Source: Paraphoma chrysanthemicola
Lineage: Eukaryota; Ascomycota; Dothideomycetes; Pleosporales; Phaeosphaeriaceae
Length of the DNA: 64,000 nucleotides
Direction: 5' to 3'
Assembly (NCBI GenBank): GCA_020744225.1
Contig: JAGMWG010000012.1
Coordinates: forward strand, 930,001-994,000
Each line of letters begins with the position of its first letter. Position 1 is the first letter of the stretch. Below are positions 1 through 12,165 of the stretch, piece after piece. The translations under genes were made by a program, and so were the position numbers. The notes below the pieces were generated by a model. That model saw nothing but the letters and a program-made list of their open reading frames with translations. It ran no database searches and was not told the DNA's origin.

Positions 1-1583
1 TGTTATAACAGAAGAGGGCGAGCAGAAGGTGAGCGAGGATGTTGAGATGCAGGTTAGAGCGTTTCTATACAGAAATCAAGTCCGAGTGGAACAATAGAGA
101 TTGTAGTCAAACAGGCGCAAGAGGTAGGGAAGGTAGAATAGGTGTGGATGAGGGAGACTCTATGTTGGTGCATTGGGCACCAAGCTCGGTACTATCACCC
201 CAGTCTAGCTGTTCCTCATTGTGGTCCCCTCATGAACTACTGCAGGAGGTAAATATGGAGCTCGGAACTTGAGATGTGCAGCAGGTAATCAAGCCAATGA
301 GAAGCGTTCGACCAAACGTATTGGGCCAGTCAGCCCGTATGTAGACGAAAAATGCAAGGCCCACAAGCCCGCCTCCTACAAATCTTCAGGGGATAATACA
401 GTACCACAATCGTGTCGGTGGGTGTGCTTCGATGAGTAATCTTTCGCCGAGATAAATAATCTACTGATGTGCTGCTAACCCGATGGGACAGAGTGTTCGT
501 GCTTCCCACGTGCCTGCTCCATTTCTCCATACGCCAGCTCACCGAGAACAATTCGAATCGGCATTCGATGCTGGTCGAGGTGTCCGGGGCAGATGTGAAG
601 TCGCTATTTACGTCCAGGAATAGCAGCTGTCATTGGTGCGCAGCAAAGGGGCAACCTCGGCAGGATGACATGCGGGAAGGAAGGAACGACACGGCCCCGC
701 GGTTTACGCCACTGGCGCCCATGTCTCGGCTCTTCCAACAACATCTAGCCACAACCTAAAACGTCGATGCAAACTCTAGTTCAAGACCCTGCCTCATCGC
801 AAACATGATCGAGGCAGCCCTCGGGCCGGAGTATGTTGCCTTCCACTGGGCTCTTTGCAACGACCGATTGGTGACTTGTCGTGCATTTCGATCACAAGAC
901 CGGAAAACGACACTGGATCATGCTCAATGAGAGCATTTAAGAGGTCCTCCGCGAGGTAGTCGCCTTCACAATATCAAACCTAATGAGCTTCATGACATCA
1001 ACAAGGATTCGCTTACCTTCATGCCGGGGATCAACCGAGCAAATCAGCGACCACATCTACGGCAATCCAGATCTGTGCATTCGTCGCATGCTTGCAATCG
1101 ATGTTGACGGGACCGTGACTGTGGCGTCGTCAAGCACAGTTTCGGACACTTTCCGTACAACCTCGTTTGATCGCCAAACCTTCTTTGTGGCTTCTAGGCA
1201 TGAAGGAGCAACTCGACCGCAGCTAATTTTGCAAATCATCGTGGTTGCCCCACCCCAGTGACCCCAAAACCCACCTGCCGGCGTCCGCAAAGAAAGTCCC
1301 GAGTCATGATCGTCGTTAGTGTCGAGCGATGCTTGCGCGACTCTCCACTAGGACCCTTTGGCGAGATTGTCCGTGGATACGATTGGAGCACAGAAGACGT
1401 TGCCATGAGTTGACATGCCGCTAATATTCTTGATGCACGAAACATCTAAAGTTAAGGTTCACGAGACGGCCTCATCAAGAGGCGGCTCGCCCGTGGAAAT
1501 ATTTCCTGTTATTTCCTCCTCCTGTTCAGTCACCGATATGTTCACAAACACCACCCCAAGGGGCCATCTGGAAAGTCAATGAA
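1..1583. other. Intergenic, no convincing gene
   Basis: Both strands were read. Only short open frames (under 100 codons) occur, with no recognisable domain and no convincing splice partners. Around 800-1000 a stretch of about 40 codons looks weakly protein-like but is closed by stops in every frame. It may be decayed sequence, or the end of a gene lying to the left. The last 100-200 bases should contain the promoter of the CFEM receptor gene. Confidence 0.5.
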
Positions 1584-3263
1584 ATGAGAGCATTCGCATT
1601 AGTCGCTGCCATTGTGTACTTTGTGACACTTTTCAGTGGCGGCGCGGTGGGTGCAAGTTTGGGCGCTCGGCAACTGGGTCTTGTCGATATCCCACCATGT
1701 GGCGTATGTTTGAGTACCACACGGCGGACTTCAGTAGCTAACAAGCACAGTTACAATGCCTGTTCCTCAAGGTGCCTGCAAGTGGCTGCGCGCTCGACGA
1801 TAACGCTTGCGTATGCGAAAACGTCGCGCTTGCTCAAGAACTCTCAGCATGCATGCTGACGAACTGCACCATGGCGGACTCCTTAGGGACTTCGCGCGTG
1901 CAGGCAGACATTTGTGGCTTCTCTAACGAGTCGAAGCGTATGCAAATGTTCTGGTATACCGGCGTCGTATACTCGCTCGCCGTTCTATTCGTTGCTCTGA
2001 GAATTGCCGGCAAGGTCGTGTCGAAGAGACTCTCATGGGACGACTGGGTCGTAGTTGCCGCATTGCTTTTGACTACGATACCGCTCGCCTGCGTCCTTGC
2101 TATGACCAAGATTGGCTTTGGAGAACATCTTTGGAACCTAGAAGATGGGCGACTGATGCCCATCCTACGATTTTGTACGTTTGTCCCGTTACAGCGATAC
2201 CTTTCGACTGACAAGAATAGTCTACATCTCATGGTCCACATACGTCGTTGTCCTTGGACTCATAAAGGTCTCGTTGGTCCTCTTCTACCTCCAGATCTTC
2301 CAGACACGGCAATTTCGTATCGCGGCCTACGCCATCATGGCCTACATCATGATCAATACCTTGATCATCTTCTTACTCACAATATTTGCTTGTGATCCTG
2401 TCCTCAGCTTTTGGAACCGCGACATCAAAGGCAAATGCATGGATATCCAAGCTCTTGCTTATGCAAACTCGGCTAGTGCAATATTACAAGACGTGATTTT
2501 GCTTGTTCTTCCACTTGCTTTCATTAGAAAGCTTCAAATGAAGCGGTATAGGAAGATTGCGGTGGGAGTGATGTTTTCCATCGGCACTTTCGGTTGTGTT
2601 GCAACCATCATCCGGCTCCAAACACTTCTCGAGTTCAAGATCTCTATCGACCCAACTTGGGACTACGTGCCAGTCACTATCTGGACCGAGCTGGAGCTTG
2701 TTGTTGGCTTCGTCTGCGTATCGCTACCATCGATACGAATACTGATCGTCAAAGCACTCCCCGTAAAAGTCAAAGAATTCTTATCTCACATCACCAGTCG
2801 GTCCAGCAGGAGTAACCAGACTCCACAGGCTGAGACGCCTAAAGGATCCCGCGATTGGAAAAAACCATCATCATGGATCAACATCACTCTCGAAGCCAAC
2901 GATAGTGGCCATGGTTCAGCAGGAGGCAGAAGTTTCCGCAGCGTGTTCTCACGCGATTCCATGACACCATCAACGCATCGACACATGCGCAACGGCTCCC
3001 GCCGCCTCGAATCAGCTATGAGCCACTACTCCGAATCAGAAGTGGCAGTAACTCGACCGCCTTACCACGAACCCGTCGAATTGCTCAATATTCCGAACCC
3101 ACAGAATGCTCCTGTAAGAGACTCGTTCCGAAGTCAGAGTAGTCGCGACAGCCGAATCACCGCACTTCCGACAATTAGCAAGATTGGATGTCTGCCTGAA
3201 GGTTCATTCTCGGATCTGGATGTGAGGAGAAACTGTCACGGGTTGAATAGAAACAAGTGCTGA
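1584..3263 (+). CDS. CFEM and rhodopsin-domain seven-helix membrane receptor-like protein
   Basis: Three exons (1584-1703, 1751-2174, 2221-3263) give 528 residues. A signal peptide (about 1-24) is followed by a CFEM domain with all eight cysteines in order (C39, C43, C53, C60, C62, C74, C79, C95); the first intron lies just after C39-G40, as expected for a real splice. A seven-helix fungal rhodopsin-like domain (about 105-360) follows and includes the family motif LSWDDWVVVAALLL. The cytoplasmic tail (about 360-528) is Ser/Arg-rich. CFEM domains in fungi bind haem or mediate surface interactions, and this architecture matches the Pth11-like receptor class, so a plasma-membrane sensing role is inferred; no ligand can be read from the sequence. 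Start chosen because it gives the signal peptide. Both introns are 46-47 nt and restore frame exactly. Confidence 0.9.
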
Positions 3264-3531
3264 AGAGATAACTGTATGATAAAGAAGGATAATGATAATG
3301 ATTGGCGGTTATAGGATTAGATACATGGCGAGATACCCAAATGATTACAACGCCTCACTAGACTCCAAACGCCTATGCCGCCTGTCTAACCCAAACGTCT
3401 ACACTTCGTTCGGCAAGTAAAATTATACAGCGGGCACATTTCAATGCCCGAATCTACCGTCATCTCGCCATTTTGCAACCACCTACCCCAAAGCCTCTTC
3501 CTTTCTCACTCTCCCATTCCACATCTCCTTA

Positions 3532-4281
3532 TCACCCCGTCACCGCCGCCACTATTAGATTCTTGTCCTCATTTTGCTTATCTGCCCGAATCCAATTCAC
3601 CCCCAAAGCAAGCAAAATATCCATCCCAGGGGCCACATTAACCAAGTCCACCCGATGCAAATGCTCCCATTTCCCTTGGCGAGACATTGTCACACCCGGC
3701 TGCCCGTTGATGAGGATGCCTTTCTCGGCGTCGGAGACTTTGTTCTGGACCTGGATTTGTGTGGCTGCTAGGCTGGCGTCGATGAATTTTACGTCTATTG
3801 TGGCGTTAGCCTGTCCCTCTCGGAATGCGTACGTATGGAAGACGGGAGAGCGCGGGACTGGGGTAAAAGGGACGGGACGGGACGGGGATAGCGGGAGAAG
3901 TGGCAAGGTGGGGAAGGCCGCATGCATACTATACTCGGTCCTCCTCAATGTAGTCTTCAACCTCAAATTCCACATCTCAACTCCATCGCCCTTACTCCCC
4001 CGATAAGTTGTCTTTCCGCTCCAGCTCACAACTTCTTTTACGATTCTCATGACTTCCTCGCCTTGCAGGGTCTTGAAGATGATGTTTCCCTTTTTGTCTT
4101 GGATGATCTCGAGGTAGGGTGTTAGAGCTTCACCCGAATGTGACGCGTAGGAGATGAGGTAGGATGCTTTGCCTGAAAATGCATTACGGCCTTTGACGTG
4201 GAAGGTTTCCGGCTTGGTGGCGAGGTAGCCAGGGTATAGAGAGAGGCCGGATTGGGGCAGGGGTTGGAGGGTTTGAGCCAT
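3532..4281 (-). CDS. LURP-one-related (tubby C-terminal-like fold) protein
   Basis: A single open frame of 249 residues. It resembles the LURP-one-related family (tubby C-terminal-like beta barrel), known from plants, bacteria and fungi, in which members may bind phospholipids. The C-terminal segment VDLVNVAPGMDILLALGVNW followed by a charged tail fits the long hydrophobic helix that threads the barrel. Residues 118-142 are an odd Pro-rich stretch. They coincide with a possible intron (3858-3929, 72 nt, GTATGC...CCCCAG) that is a multiple of three and free of stops, so the gene reads through whether or not it is spliced; removing it gives a tidier barrel of 225 residues. The molecular role is unknown. 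The gene is convergent with the CFEM receptor gene, with 268 bases between the stops. Confidence 0.8.
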   Translation of the reverse strand: MAQTLQPLPQSGLSLYPGYLATKPETFHVKGRNAFSGKASYLISYASHSGEALTPYLEIIQDKKGNIIFKTLQGEEVMRIVKEVVSWSGKTTYRGSKGDGVEMWNLRLKTTLRRTEYSMHAAFPTLPLLPLSPSRPVPFTPVPRSPVFHTYAFREGQANATIDVKFIDASLAATQIQVQNKVSDAEKGILINGQPGVTMSRQGKWEHLHRVDLVNVAPGMDILLALGVNWIRADKQNEDKNLIVAAVTG

Positions 4282-5181
4282 TGCTGACGAATGGTCGTTG
4301 TGATGGTCGAGGTCTCGGAGGGATGGTGTCAGCTCGTGCGATGATGGGTGGGTTCTACTTTAAAATTGAGAGTGTTTTGTTCGACGTCGTGATATTTTGG
4401 ATGAGGATCTAGATGTCCGAATTCGCTCAGATTGAGATACCGCATTGTCTAGATCAGAAGATCTTCGCGGTGGTATGCATGAGGCGAACCAATAGCATGT
4501 CGAAGAATGGGCCGCTTGGTTCGATTGGAGAAGATGGCTCAGCCGCAACAACCCCACTTGGGACGATACAGCATCTAGATGTTAATGCTGATCGTCGCAT
4601 AATCCTACTCGATTATTCCTTGAGCATGCGACATCATGAGGCTAACTCAGGCGGAGCTGTGGGGTGTTTCATAGCTGCTGCACGACAGCATGTTCAGTCA
4701 ACGAGCGTCATCCCCCAGAAGGCTGTGTACTGTGAAGGACATGTCAAACCTGATTCAGTCGAGAATTCGGCTCGGTCTTCGACAAGTCTCCTCAGCGGTC
4801 TACAGTTGGAGGAAAGCGGTACAGGACAACGGTGCATATCCTACACGATGCATCGCTGAGGTCGCTGAGGGTCGTGGAGGCAGTAGCCATCGGATTTGTT
4901 TGGATTTGCTGTTGATGAATTCTGAGCAAGAACGACGAGCTGTGTCGTCACTGCACGTGGATCTCGGCGAGACTAAAGAAGCAACCCTTTTGTTCTAGTG
5001 GTAGTGAATTCGAGGGGTCGCAACAAATCGTGAGTGATGTATTGGTGGTGTTGCGTGTATCTACTATATGAATGGCCACAACCAATGCGATCGCAAAAGT
5101 GGAAGGCCGTGTGCGACTCGCTTCCTAAACCATTAGACACCCGCGTTCCGCTCCACTGAGTTCCATCAAACCAGGTCTTTC
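4282..5181. other. Intergenic, no convincing gene
   Basis: This stretch holds the 5' flank of the LURP-one-like gene and the 3' flank of the APC permease, both on the minus strand. A plus-strand open frame of 148 codons at 4413-4859 has no domain, no signal peptide and no splice continuation, so it is not called. Confidence 0.5.
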
Positions 5182-6986
5182 CTATTCGTAGCGTATGACT
5201 GGCATCTGGAATGTCTTCCTTGCGCGCAGGAACCAATGAGCAAGCGCACCTAACACAACAGCGCCAAAGATGGGGCCTGCATAGTTCATGTTATCCTTCG
5301 TAACCGGCAGAATCTGCGGGAATGGCATCCAAAGCACGACGTATATCAGATAGCAAAGTGCGAACATGTTGACCGGTATTCCGACTGTGCCCATCTTGAA
5401 AGGCCCAAATGGGGGCGGCGGGCCTCGTAGCTTCCGAATCAAGATAAAGAGGATCGGGAAGAAGTATGAGACATGCAGTGCCAATGCTTGGAGAGAAATG
5501 AGCGCATTGAATGCCGTTGCGCTGGCAATATAGATGAGCGAGAGGCACATTACGATCGTGCCGACCAGTAGGAGGGCATTCACGGGGAGGTGTAGCGTGG
5601 GATGGACCTTTAGAAGAACGTTAGAACATGTCTCAGTGAACTCGGGTCAACATACATAAGCGAAGAAGCTCGAGAATGGCAGACCATTATCTCGTGCAAA
5701 GACCCAGACAAGTCTCGACACAGATGCAAAAATGTTGAAGAGTGCGAGGAAGAACACAATGGCGATGAACGAAATGATAACGTTTGCCGCAGTCTTCGAG
5801 CCGGTGATGTTGTAGATGACCCAGAGTAAAGGCAGCGGTGTGGAGATGATGTCGTCAAGCGGGCCAAGATAGAAGAGCAAGACCGTGGCAAAAACGATAA
5901 GCATGGCCGAGTTGACCGTGCATGCGATGATGATGCTTCGTGGAACTCGTGTCCGGACCTTTTTAACCTCATCGCCTGTGACCATGTCAGCTTGTGTAAC
6001 CCACTTGAACAGCACACACTTACACATATGCAGTACGCTGTCTGCACCAGTGACAGAAAAGGTCATGCTCAGTAAGCCCAACCCCCAAGAGACACCAGGA
6101 TTGTTCCATCCGGATTCTTCCCAGGTCAAGGTCTTGAAGACGAAGTCAGGATCGCTGCGTGGCCCAAAGACGATGAGTACCACGATAAGCACCACGAAGA
6201 GACATATATGAAGAATACCGCCCGTCATCTCGAATGCATCTATGACCTTCCTGAACCACAAATTGAATGTGAATGGTACCAACATGATCGCGATCATGAT
6301 CAAGCTCGTGTGCCAGCGCTCCGGTACGTAGTTTTCGTTGTTGAAGATTGCGAGGGACGTAATCATATTGGCCAATATGGAGGGAGGACCACTGCAAGCG
6401 AAGCACCAAGCTGCTGTAGTTATCCATCCTAGTCCTTGCGTTAGATATGTTCCTTCTGAATGACATATCTAGCTCACCTTGCATGAGCCCCCAGAAGCGC
6501 GGCGCGGCAGGAGCAAAGTTTGCTGACCATCGATACTGTGCGCCAACGGTAGGGTCTCTACACTGATGTCAGAGGATTCTTCTTTTTCTTGATGGCGTTC
6601 TTGTGATACACACATCGAGGCCAGCTCAGCGAGCGAGAAACCAACGGCGCATGCACCGCTGCCAGCCAGCAAGGAGCCGTAGAAGATTGAAGCAGGACCT
6701 CCATTTGTGAGTGCGAATTGAAATGTCACTGCAAACGACTCCCACGATGCGAGAATAATAACGCCGAAGTTGACCACGGCTGCGAGATTGATGTATCGCT
6801 GAATTCCTGATCAGAAACGCCTGAAGTCGGTTTCGCTTTGGAAAGACATACCTCAAGCCCACTCGGCTGCTGATGGCCAACCGCTTGAACTTTAGCAGGA
6901 GAAGCATCTGGTTTCTCGCCGTTGTTCGCGCCTTGTTCTAAGACATCGGGATCATCCGTGGTCTTGTACTCGCTGATGAACGCCAT
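5182..6986 (-). CDS. APC-superfamily amino acid/GABA/choline-type permease
   Basis: Six exons on the minus strand (6852-6986, 6614-6798, 6478-6557, 6024-6428, 5656-5975, 5182-5607) give 516 residues. Five introns of 48-56 nt all restore frame. A hydrophilic N-terminal tail (about 45 residues) precedes roughly twelve membrane segments. Landmarks of the fungal amino-acid/choline permease group include ELASIDPTVGAQYRWSA in the second and third helices, SVTGADSVLHMCDEV, and RVPRSIIIACTVN. It should import a small amine or amino acid across the plasma membrane; the substrate cannot be told from sequence. The start at 6986 is the first ATG in the frame; 18 bases upstream there is only a GTG. The intron 4 donor is the perfect GTAAGT. 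Confidence 0.93.
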
Positions 6987-8032
6987 GATTGGACAAGCTT
7001 CCACAGTACGATCACTGGTGCCCTAAAGGAAAACTTTAGAAGGGAGGGAACCTGAGCGCTGGAAATCGGCGCAACGGCGAAGGAAAAGAGATGGTGATCG
7101 TCGAGTGCCAGTGCGACACAACTTCGGAGGGTCAGGGCCTGATTGGTGTGCCATTTCCTTGGGCCGCATGATAGAAGGAGGCATGCATGCGGCAATTCAA
7201 CGCTTAGACTGTTTAATTGATACGATATCCTGCTACTCGGCGCACGCTGCATATGCATCGATCTCGCTTCGGATGGCAAACGTGTCGCTTGACTCGTTTG
7301 TGAAGCAGGCTCATGAGTCGCCATGTCCAAGTGGTGGTGTGTGTGTTGATCGTTCGTGTTGAAGGACATCAGCTTGTGGACCTAGCAAATAGGCGTCTTC
7401 AGTGCCGTGCCGCCCGCAAGGCTCCCGCAGGAGGTTCGCGGCACCTTGCCCCATTGTCGCTTAGACCCATGCACGCGGATGCGGCAAGGGTTCAGCTGAC
7501 GAATGGTCCGCGCTCCAAAGCATGGGTGAGTGCAGAAGTGCCAATCAATTGTATTTCCTTGAGCACAGCACTGCCGTGCCGTCTCGCGGAAGTTTGAGTG
7601 TCCAAATGCGTAGCGAATGATATCGCTCCGGGTCGCAGACCGAGACCTGACAGAGACAGGATATGCGCTCGGCTGGAACATCAGGACGAGCGGAGGCGCG
7701 GAAAGGAACTCTCAACTTGTTGCTTCTTCTGCTTCCAGCGAGTCTTGACGCTCGTCCCAAGCGGCGTGAGAATTATGCTGGTTTCGCATTGGCTGCCGGA
7801 TAATCATGAAATGGGTGAGGCTAACAATGGATCGTGCTTGCTGCGGGAGGGCTTCAGGACGGCCGAGAAGGACGGGCAGCAGGACCCAACATGCACGTGC
7901 ACTGTCGGTAGATCATAATCGCACTCGTCCCCTCGGAATGATCTGAAGCTCGTCTGGTCATCAAGTCTCTTTTGTCGTCAGTTGCACTGTGGTATGCATG
8001 ACTGAGCATCGCGGGGTACAAAGCCGGCGCCT
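6987..8032. other. Divergent intergenic region, no convincing gene
   Basis: About 1 kb separates the permease (minus) and the rhodopsin-domain gene (plus), so both promoters should lie here. Open frames on both strands overlap one another without domain, signal peptide or splice signals, and are judged chance frames in GC-rich DNA. Confidence 0.55.
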
Positions 8033-9414
8033 ATGTACCTGGCAATGAGGAATTCGGGCGCTACCACAAACGCCAAATCGACGCGGAGCGGATTCGTGCT
8101 TGTATCTTTGTACTCTTGGATGGTCATAACCTTAGGAGTTGTGATCGCCCGTTTTGTCCGAGGCCTACTTATCCACAAGGTCAAATTTGGAGCGGACGAT
8201 GCCGCTGCTCTTGCTGCACACGTAAGATGCTTCAATTTTCCCTTCGCCCAGGACGTCGCTTACTGATTGTGCTGAGATCACCTACGTTGGCGTAGTTGTG
8301 AGCTGGCAGTACACCGTCGACGGAGGATTAGGACGGAATGTTGCCGATGTTCCTCTACACGAGAAGTCCGTGTTCTCTAGAGTACGTTTGTCCCCCTCAT
8401 GTTACACGATAGACCAGCTAAAGCAATAGGCAATACTTGCTGCGCAATTACTGGAAGTAGTTGCAATGACTGCTGCTAAGTTGTCCTCGGCTTTTCTCAT
8501 CGAACGTGTTGCGCCGCAGTCTCGGAAGGCGAAGACATACCTCTTTGTATTACTGTGCATCTACGGCGTGTTTGCTTTATTCGCTTTGGCGTTTCGATGC
8601 GGAATATCGACAAACTGGGCTTCGGAAACGCATCGCTGCAAAAACACAGGACCTCTGATTGCGGCCATCGTGTTTAACATGGCGACAGACCTGCTTCTCG
8701 CTAGCTGGCTGTTCCCAACGCTGCTCTCCATCTCGCTGGACAAAGAGAAGCGGTTCACAGCTATGCTGCTTTTCGGATCGCGTGCGATGTAAGTGCTTAC
8801 ACGCCTGAGCTGGCACATACTGATCGCACAGTGTCTCTGTGGTTGCTGGAGCCCAAATCTGGGCAGCTGTGAGAGCATTATCTAGCAACGATCCAATGCG
8901 TAAGCCAAGAGGGCTTCTCTTCGATCGTGACTGACTCGAAGCAGGCGACACAGTTGGATTTGCAATCATGAGCCAGTGAGCAGCCTTCAAGGGCACATGT
9001 TACGAGGTACTAACAGCTGTCAGGTCTGTAACAAGTCTATCACTCATTGCAGCAAACATCCCGCGCATTAAGCGTTTCCTTGGAGTGGGTGGGTCAGGAA
9101 TTCTCTATCCTCAAATTCAAGCCTCGGAACTCTCGGCGACTCGTAGGACGGCGAGTCATCAAGCTTCGGGCGATCATCCCATCAAGCTTGTCCCTTCCGG
9201 ATCTGGCAGAGTTACCACGACAGTGACATCGAAGGGCTCGAAGGAGAAGAAGAAGAGTAAAATGCCGCCGGATTGGCAAGGAATGGTGACACTTGGAAGC
9301 AAAGAAGACGAGCATACAAGTACGTCAAGCTTATTCGATAGAAACGAGCGGGAAGGCGTTATGCTCGAGCGCGAGTTCGAAGTAGTTGTGGAGAGCAGGA
9401 AAAATTCGAAATGA
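8033..9414 (+). CDS. Rhodopsin-domain (Pth11-like) integral membrane protein
   Basis: Six exons (8033-8221, 8277-8381, 8430-8788, 8832-8899, 8945-8975, 9024-9414) give 380 residues with consistent phases; introns are 43-55 nt and exon 5 is only 31 nt. Seven hydrophobic segments alternate with short loops, ending in a long polar tail (about 260-380) rich in Ser, Lys and Glu. The pattern matches the fungal rhodopsin-like membrane domain seen in the CFEM receptor upstream, but no CFEM or signal peptide precedes it. A plasma-membrane sensory role is inferred from family only. Start is the first ATG before the first helix; an upstream exon cannot be ruled out. This is the second protein of the class within 10 kb, but the two differ enough that a recent tandem duplication is unlikely. 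Confidence 0.8.
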
Positions 9415-10421
9415 CCTTGGAATCGGTGAGGTCCTGCCATAATGCCGCTCGGACCGTAACACAGAGTCGAGACACTCTCTGGCAGTCATGTCGAAAGTTG
9501 AATGTGATGTTCCATGGGAAAGAGGAGGACACCAGAGATAAGAGCCGACGACGGAGCGGCATGATGTCTAGGGGCGAGGAAGGTGGAGCTCTCTACTCTG
9601 TCCACATCCGGGTTAGTGTAGGATCATGTGTTCCGACTTCATCCCGAGCTCCACCGTCGAGACTCTACCTGCACCGATCCCTCGCCATCCAAATGACCTC
9701 CTGTCCCTCGATCGACTCGCGCCATCTCTGTCCGAGAATTCTAAGCATGTCGCCAATCAATCGAGGCGAACCTCCCAGGTCCCAACCTGGCTTGCTGATC
9801 ACGACAAGCTTTTACCCGACGGCTTGTGCCTGCAATTAACTCTTGACGATGTGGTGGTCTCTGCACTTTCGCCCCATAGTAATTCGCAGCAGCGCCACTG
9901 TCATTTGCCTATAAACGACCTGCAAATGTAGCGCAAATCTTGAAACCTAGCCTTTGGGTACCCCGCAGAACGGAGTCACAACTTCCGGAGATGGCGCGAG
10001 TTTGCGAAATGACCTCATTCAAAAGCATGAATGGTGTAGGCGTGTTTCGGGTGAAGATACGCCGGTACTTCCTCTAAAGAATTGTCGGCGGTTCGAGATG
10101 CGGATCTGCAATTTTCTGGAGAACCCTGCGTGAGCAGTGGGCTATACCAGATATTGTATAGCGTACAGTTGCAATTAGACGCCGTCCATCAGCTTGCGCC
10201 AAGCGCCTTTCCCAGTCACACCTTCCCGTAACTGTCGTACATTTGAGTGTGTAGCTTCATCATGGCGTACATCCGTAATTTGGCGCCGCTTATAAGCTTG
10301 TGCTAAGCATATTGACAAGCAATAAGCTTCAGCAGCGATCGCATATTCCAATATGCAGCTCTACTTAAGGCAATAGATGCCGCACAACTTGTGGTCCATC
10401 CCTATCTCTTCGTCCGCCATC
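9415..10421. other. Intergenic; promoter of the PL4 lyase gene
   Basis: About 1 kb with no supported coding frame. A TATA-like element (TATAAG, 10291-10296) lies about 125 bases before the PL4 start codon, within a segment carrying repeated AAGC/AAGCTT motifs. The 3' part is presumably the regulated promoter of the secreted lyase; no known carbon-regulator site was assigned. Confidence 0.5.
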
Positions 10422-12165
10422 ATGCATATCCACATCACTCTCGCTGCTCTTTTAGCTTCAGCTCACCACGCTGATGCAGCGTTCGGCTTCACATCGACAA
10501 GCAAGGGCTACAAAGTTGATACAGATGCTGGACTCACCTTCGAGATCAATAAGTGCGTAGCGCGCTCGGTCCTACCTCATTCCCCGCCGTACTAATCTTT
10601 GAATAGGTCCAATGGCGATCTGATTAGTGCGCAGTACAACGGCATTGAGTACCAAGGCGCCAGCAAAGCTTCCGGTATCAATTCTGGCCTTGGATCCTCT
10701 GCCGTTACTGCTGAGAACATCAACGGCTATGTCAAGATCACGGTAAAGTCGAATGGTAACCCAGTGACGCACTATTACGTCGCAAAGCCCAAGGAAGCCA
10801 CCATCTACATGGCCACAGTCAATCGTGGTGAGGTCAGCCCAGGCGAACTTCGCTTTCTTGCCAGGCTGAAAACCTCTGAGCTGCCGACTGGTGTGCACGG
10901 CAACGTTGGAGACAATCGCGGCTGCACAGCTATCGAAGGAAAGGACACTTTCAGCTGCTCAGATGGGCACACTGCCTGCAAAATGTACACATCAGATCGC
11001 TTCATCGAGGACAAAGTACACTGCGTGTCAGGATCTGTATGTGTCGTAAACATTGTGTGCGCAACCGACTGACGATCTGCAGAAAGCCCAAGTTTGCATG
11101 GTCATGCCTGGTGTGGCTTATGAGACCTCTGCTAGCGGACCTTTTATGCGCGACATCAACAGCCAGACCACTACTGGTGACCAGGAATTGTATTGGTATA
11201 TGAATTCTGGCCACGTGCGCACCGAAGGATGGCGAAGTGGACTGCAAGGCCCTTATGCCATGGCCTTCGGACCTACCGGTAGCAAGCCGTCCGAGAATCT
11301 CGACACAAGCTTTTTTGGTTCCCTAAAGATCGATGGGTATGTTGGAGAGAGTGGGCGTGGCTCGGCCACAGGGACGGCTACTGGAGTGCCAGACAATTTC
11401 GAGACAGTAGTTCATTGGTACAACGCAGACGCACAGTACTGGACCAAGGCCCAAGGTGGCAACTACAAAAGTCCATTGATGAAGCCAGGTAGCTACACCA
11501 TGAAACTCTACAAAGGGGAGTTTCTCGTTGCTACCGACTCCGTCACGGTCACTGCCGGGCAGACCACTACGAAAAACATCGCATCGAAAGAACCTACTTC
11601 AGCAGTCATCTGGCGCGTCGGCGACTTCGATGGCCAACCGTTTGAGCTCAAAAATGGAGACAAAATCACTCGTATGCATCCTTCAGACAAGCGCATGGGT
11701 TCCTGGGGTGGCTCATACACTGTCGGCAGCTCGAAAGCATCAGACTTTCCAATGGCGCTTTGGGCGAAACAATCTGGAGCTACTACGGCAACTGTGAATT
11801 TTCAGCTTACTGCCGCCCAAGTCAAGTCGCATGTACTTCGCGTCGGTACAACGCTCTCGTTCAAGGGCGGCAGGCCTTCAGTAAAGATTGGTAGTTGGAC
11901 TGGTAGTGATCCTGGTGCGCCGGTAAGTGAATGCTCTGTACCTGGCGTATTGATAGCGATGGCTGACATGGTGCAGAAATTAATAGATTCTCGAGGCGTA
12001 ACGCGCGGGGCTTATCGCGGCTACGGTGAGGTGTACACTTGGACTGTACCAGCCAGCGCCTTCAAACAGGGCTCGAACTCACTAACTCTGGGAGTCACTG
12101 GAAGTGGAGATGCTAGCTGGCTGAGCGCAAACTACATCGTCGATGCTGTTGAGCTGCAGGACTAA
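10422..12165 (+). CDS. Secreted rhamnogalacturonan lyase, polysaccharide lyase family 4
   Basis: Four exons (10422-10552, 10607-11036, 11083-11922, 11977-12165) give 529 residues, close to the 527 of Aspergillus RglA. It cleaves the rhamnose-galacturonate backbone of pectin by beta-elimination outside the cell. The signal peptide is residues 1-20 (HADAA|FGF). Then come the large lyase domain, an FnIII-like domain near 330-395 and a C-terminal carbohydrate-binding-like beta sandwich. The family's catalytic lysine and histidine fit K169 (in CKMYTSDRF) and H231 (in MNSGHVRTEGW); after signal removal these lie within one residue of K150/H210 of the A. aculeatus enzyme. Intron 3 (11923-11976, 54 nt) has GTAAGT and GTGCAG ends but is stop-free and a multiple of three. 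An in-frame ATG at 10377 would spoil the signal peptide. An AATAAA at 12293-12298 may serve polyadenylation. Confidence 0.95.

Noticed and set aside
770..1440. Possible decayed enzyme gene
   Set aside because: Short protein-like stretches are closed by stops in all frames and no family could be named.
3444..4006. Plus-strand frames across the LURP-one-like gene
   Set aside because: Shadows of the minus-strand gene, which has family resemblance along its length.
4413..4859. 148-codon plus-strand frame
   Set aside because: No domain, signal peptide, splice signals or coherent composition; overlaps other chance frames.
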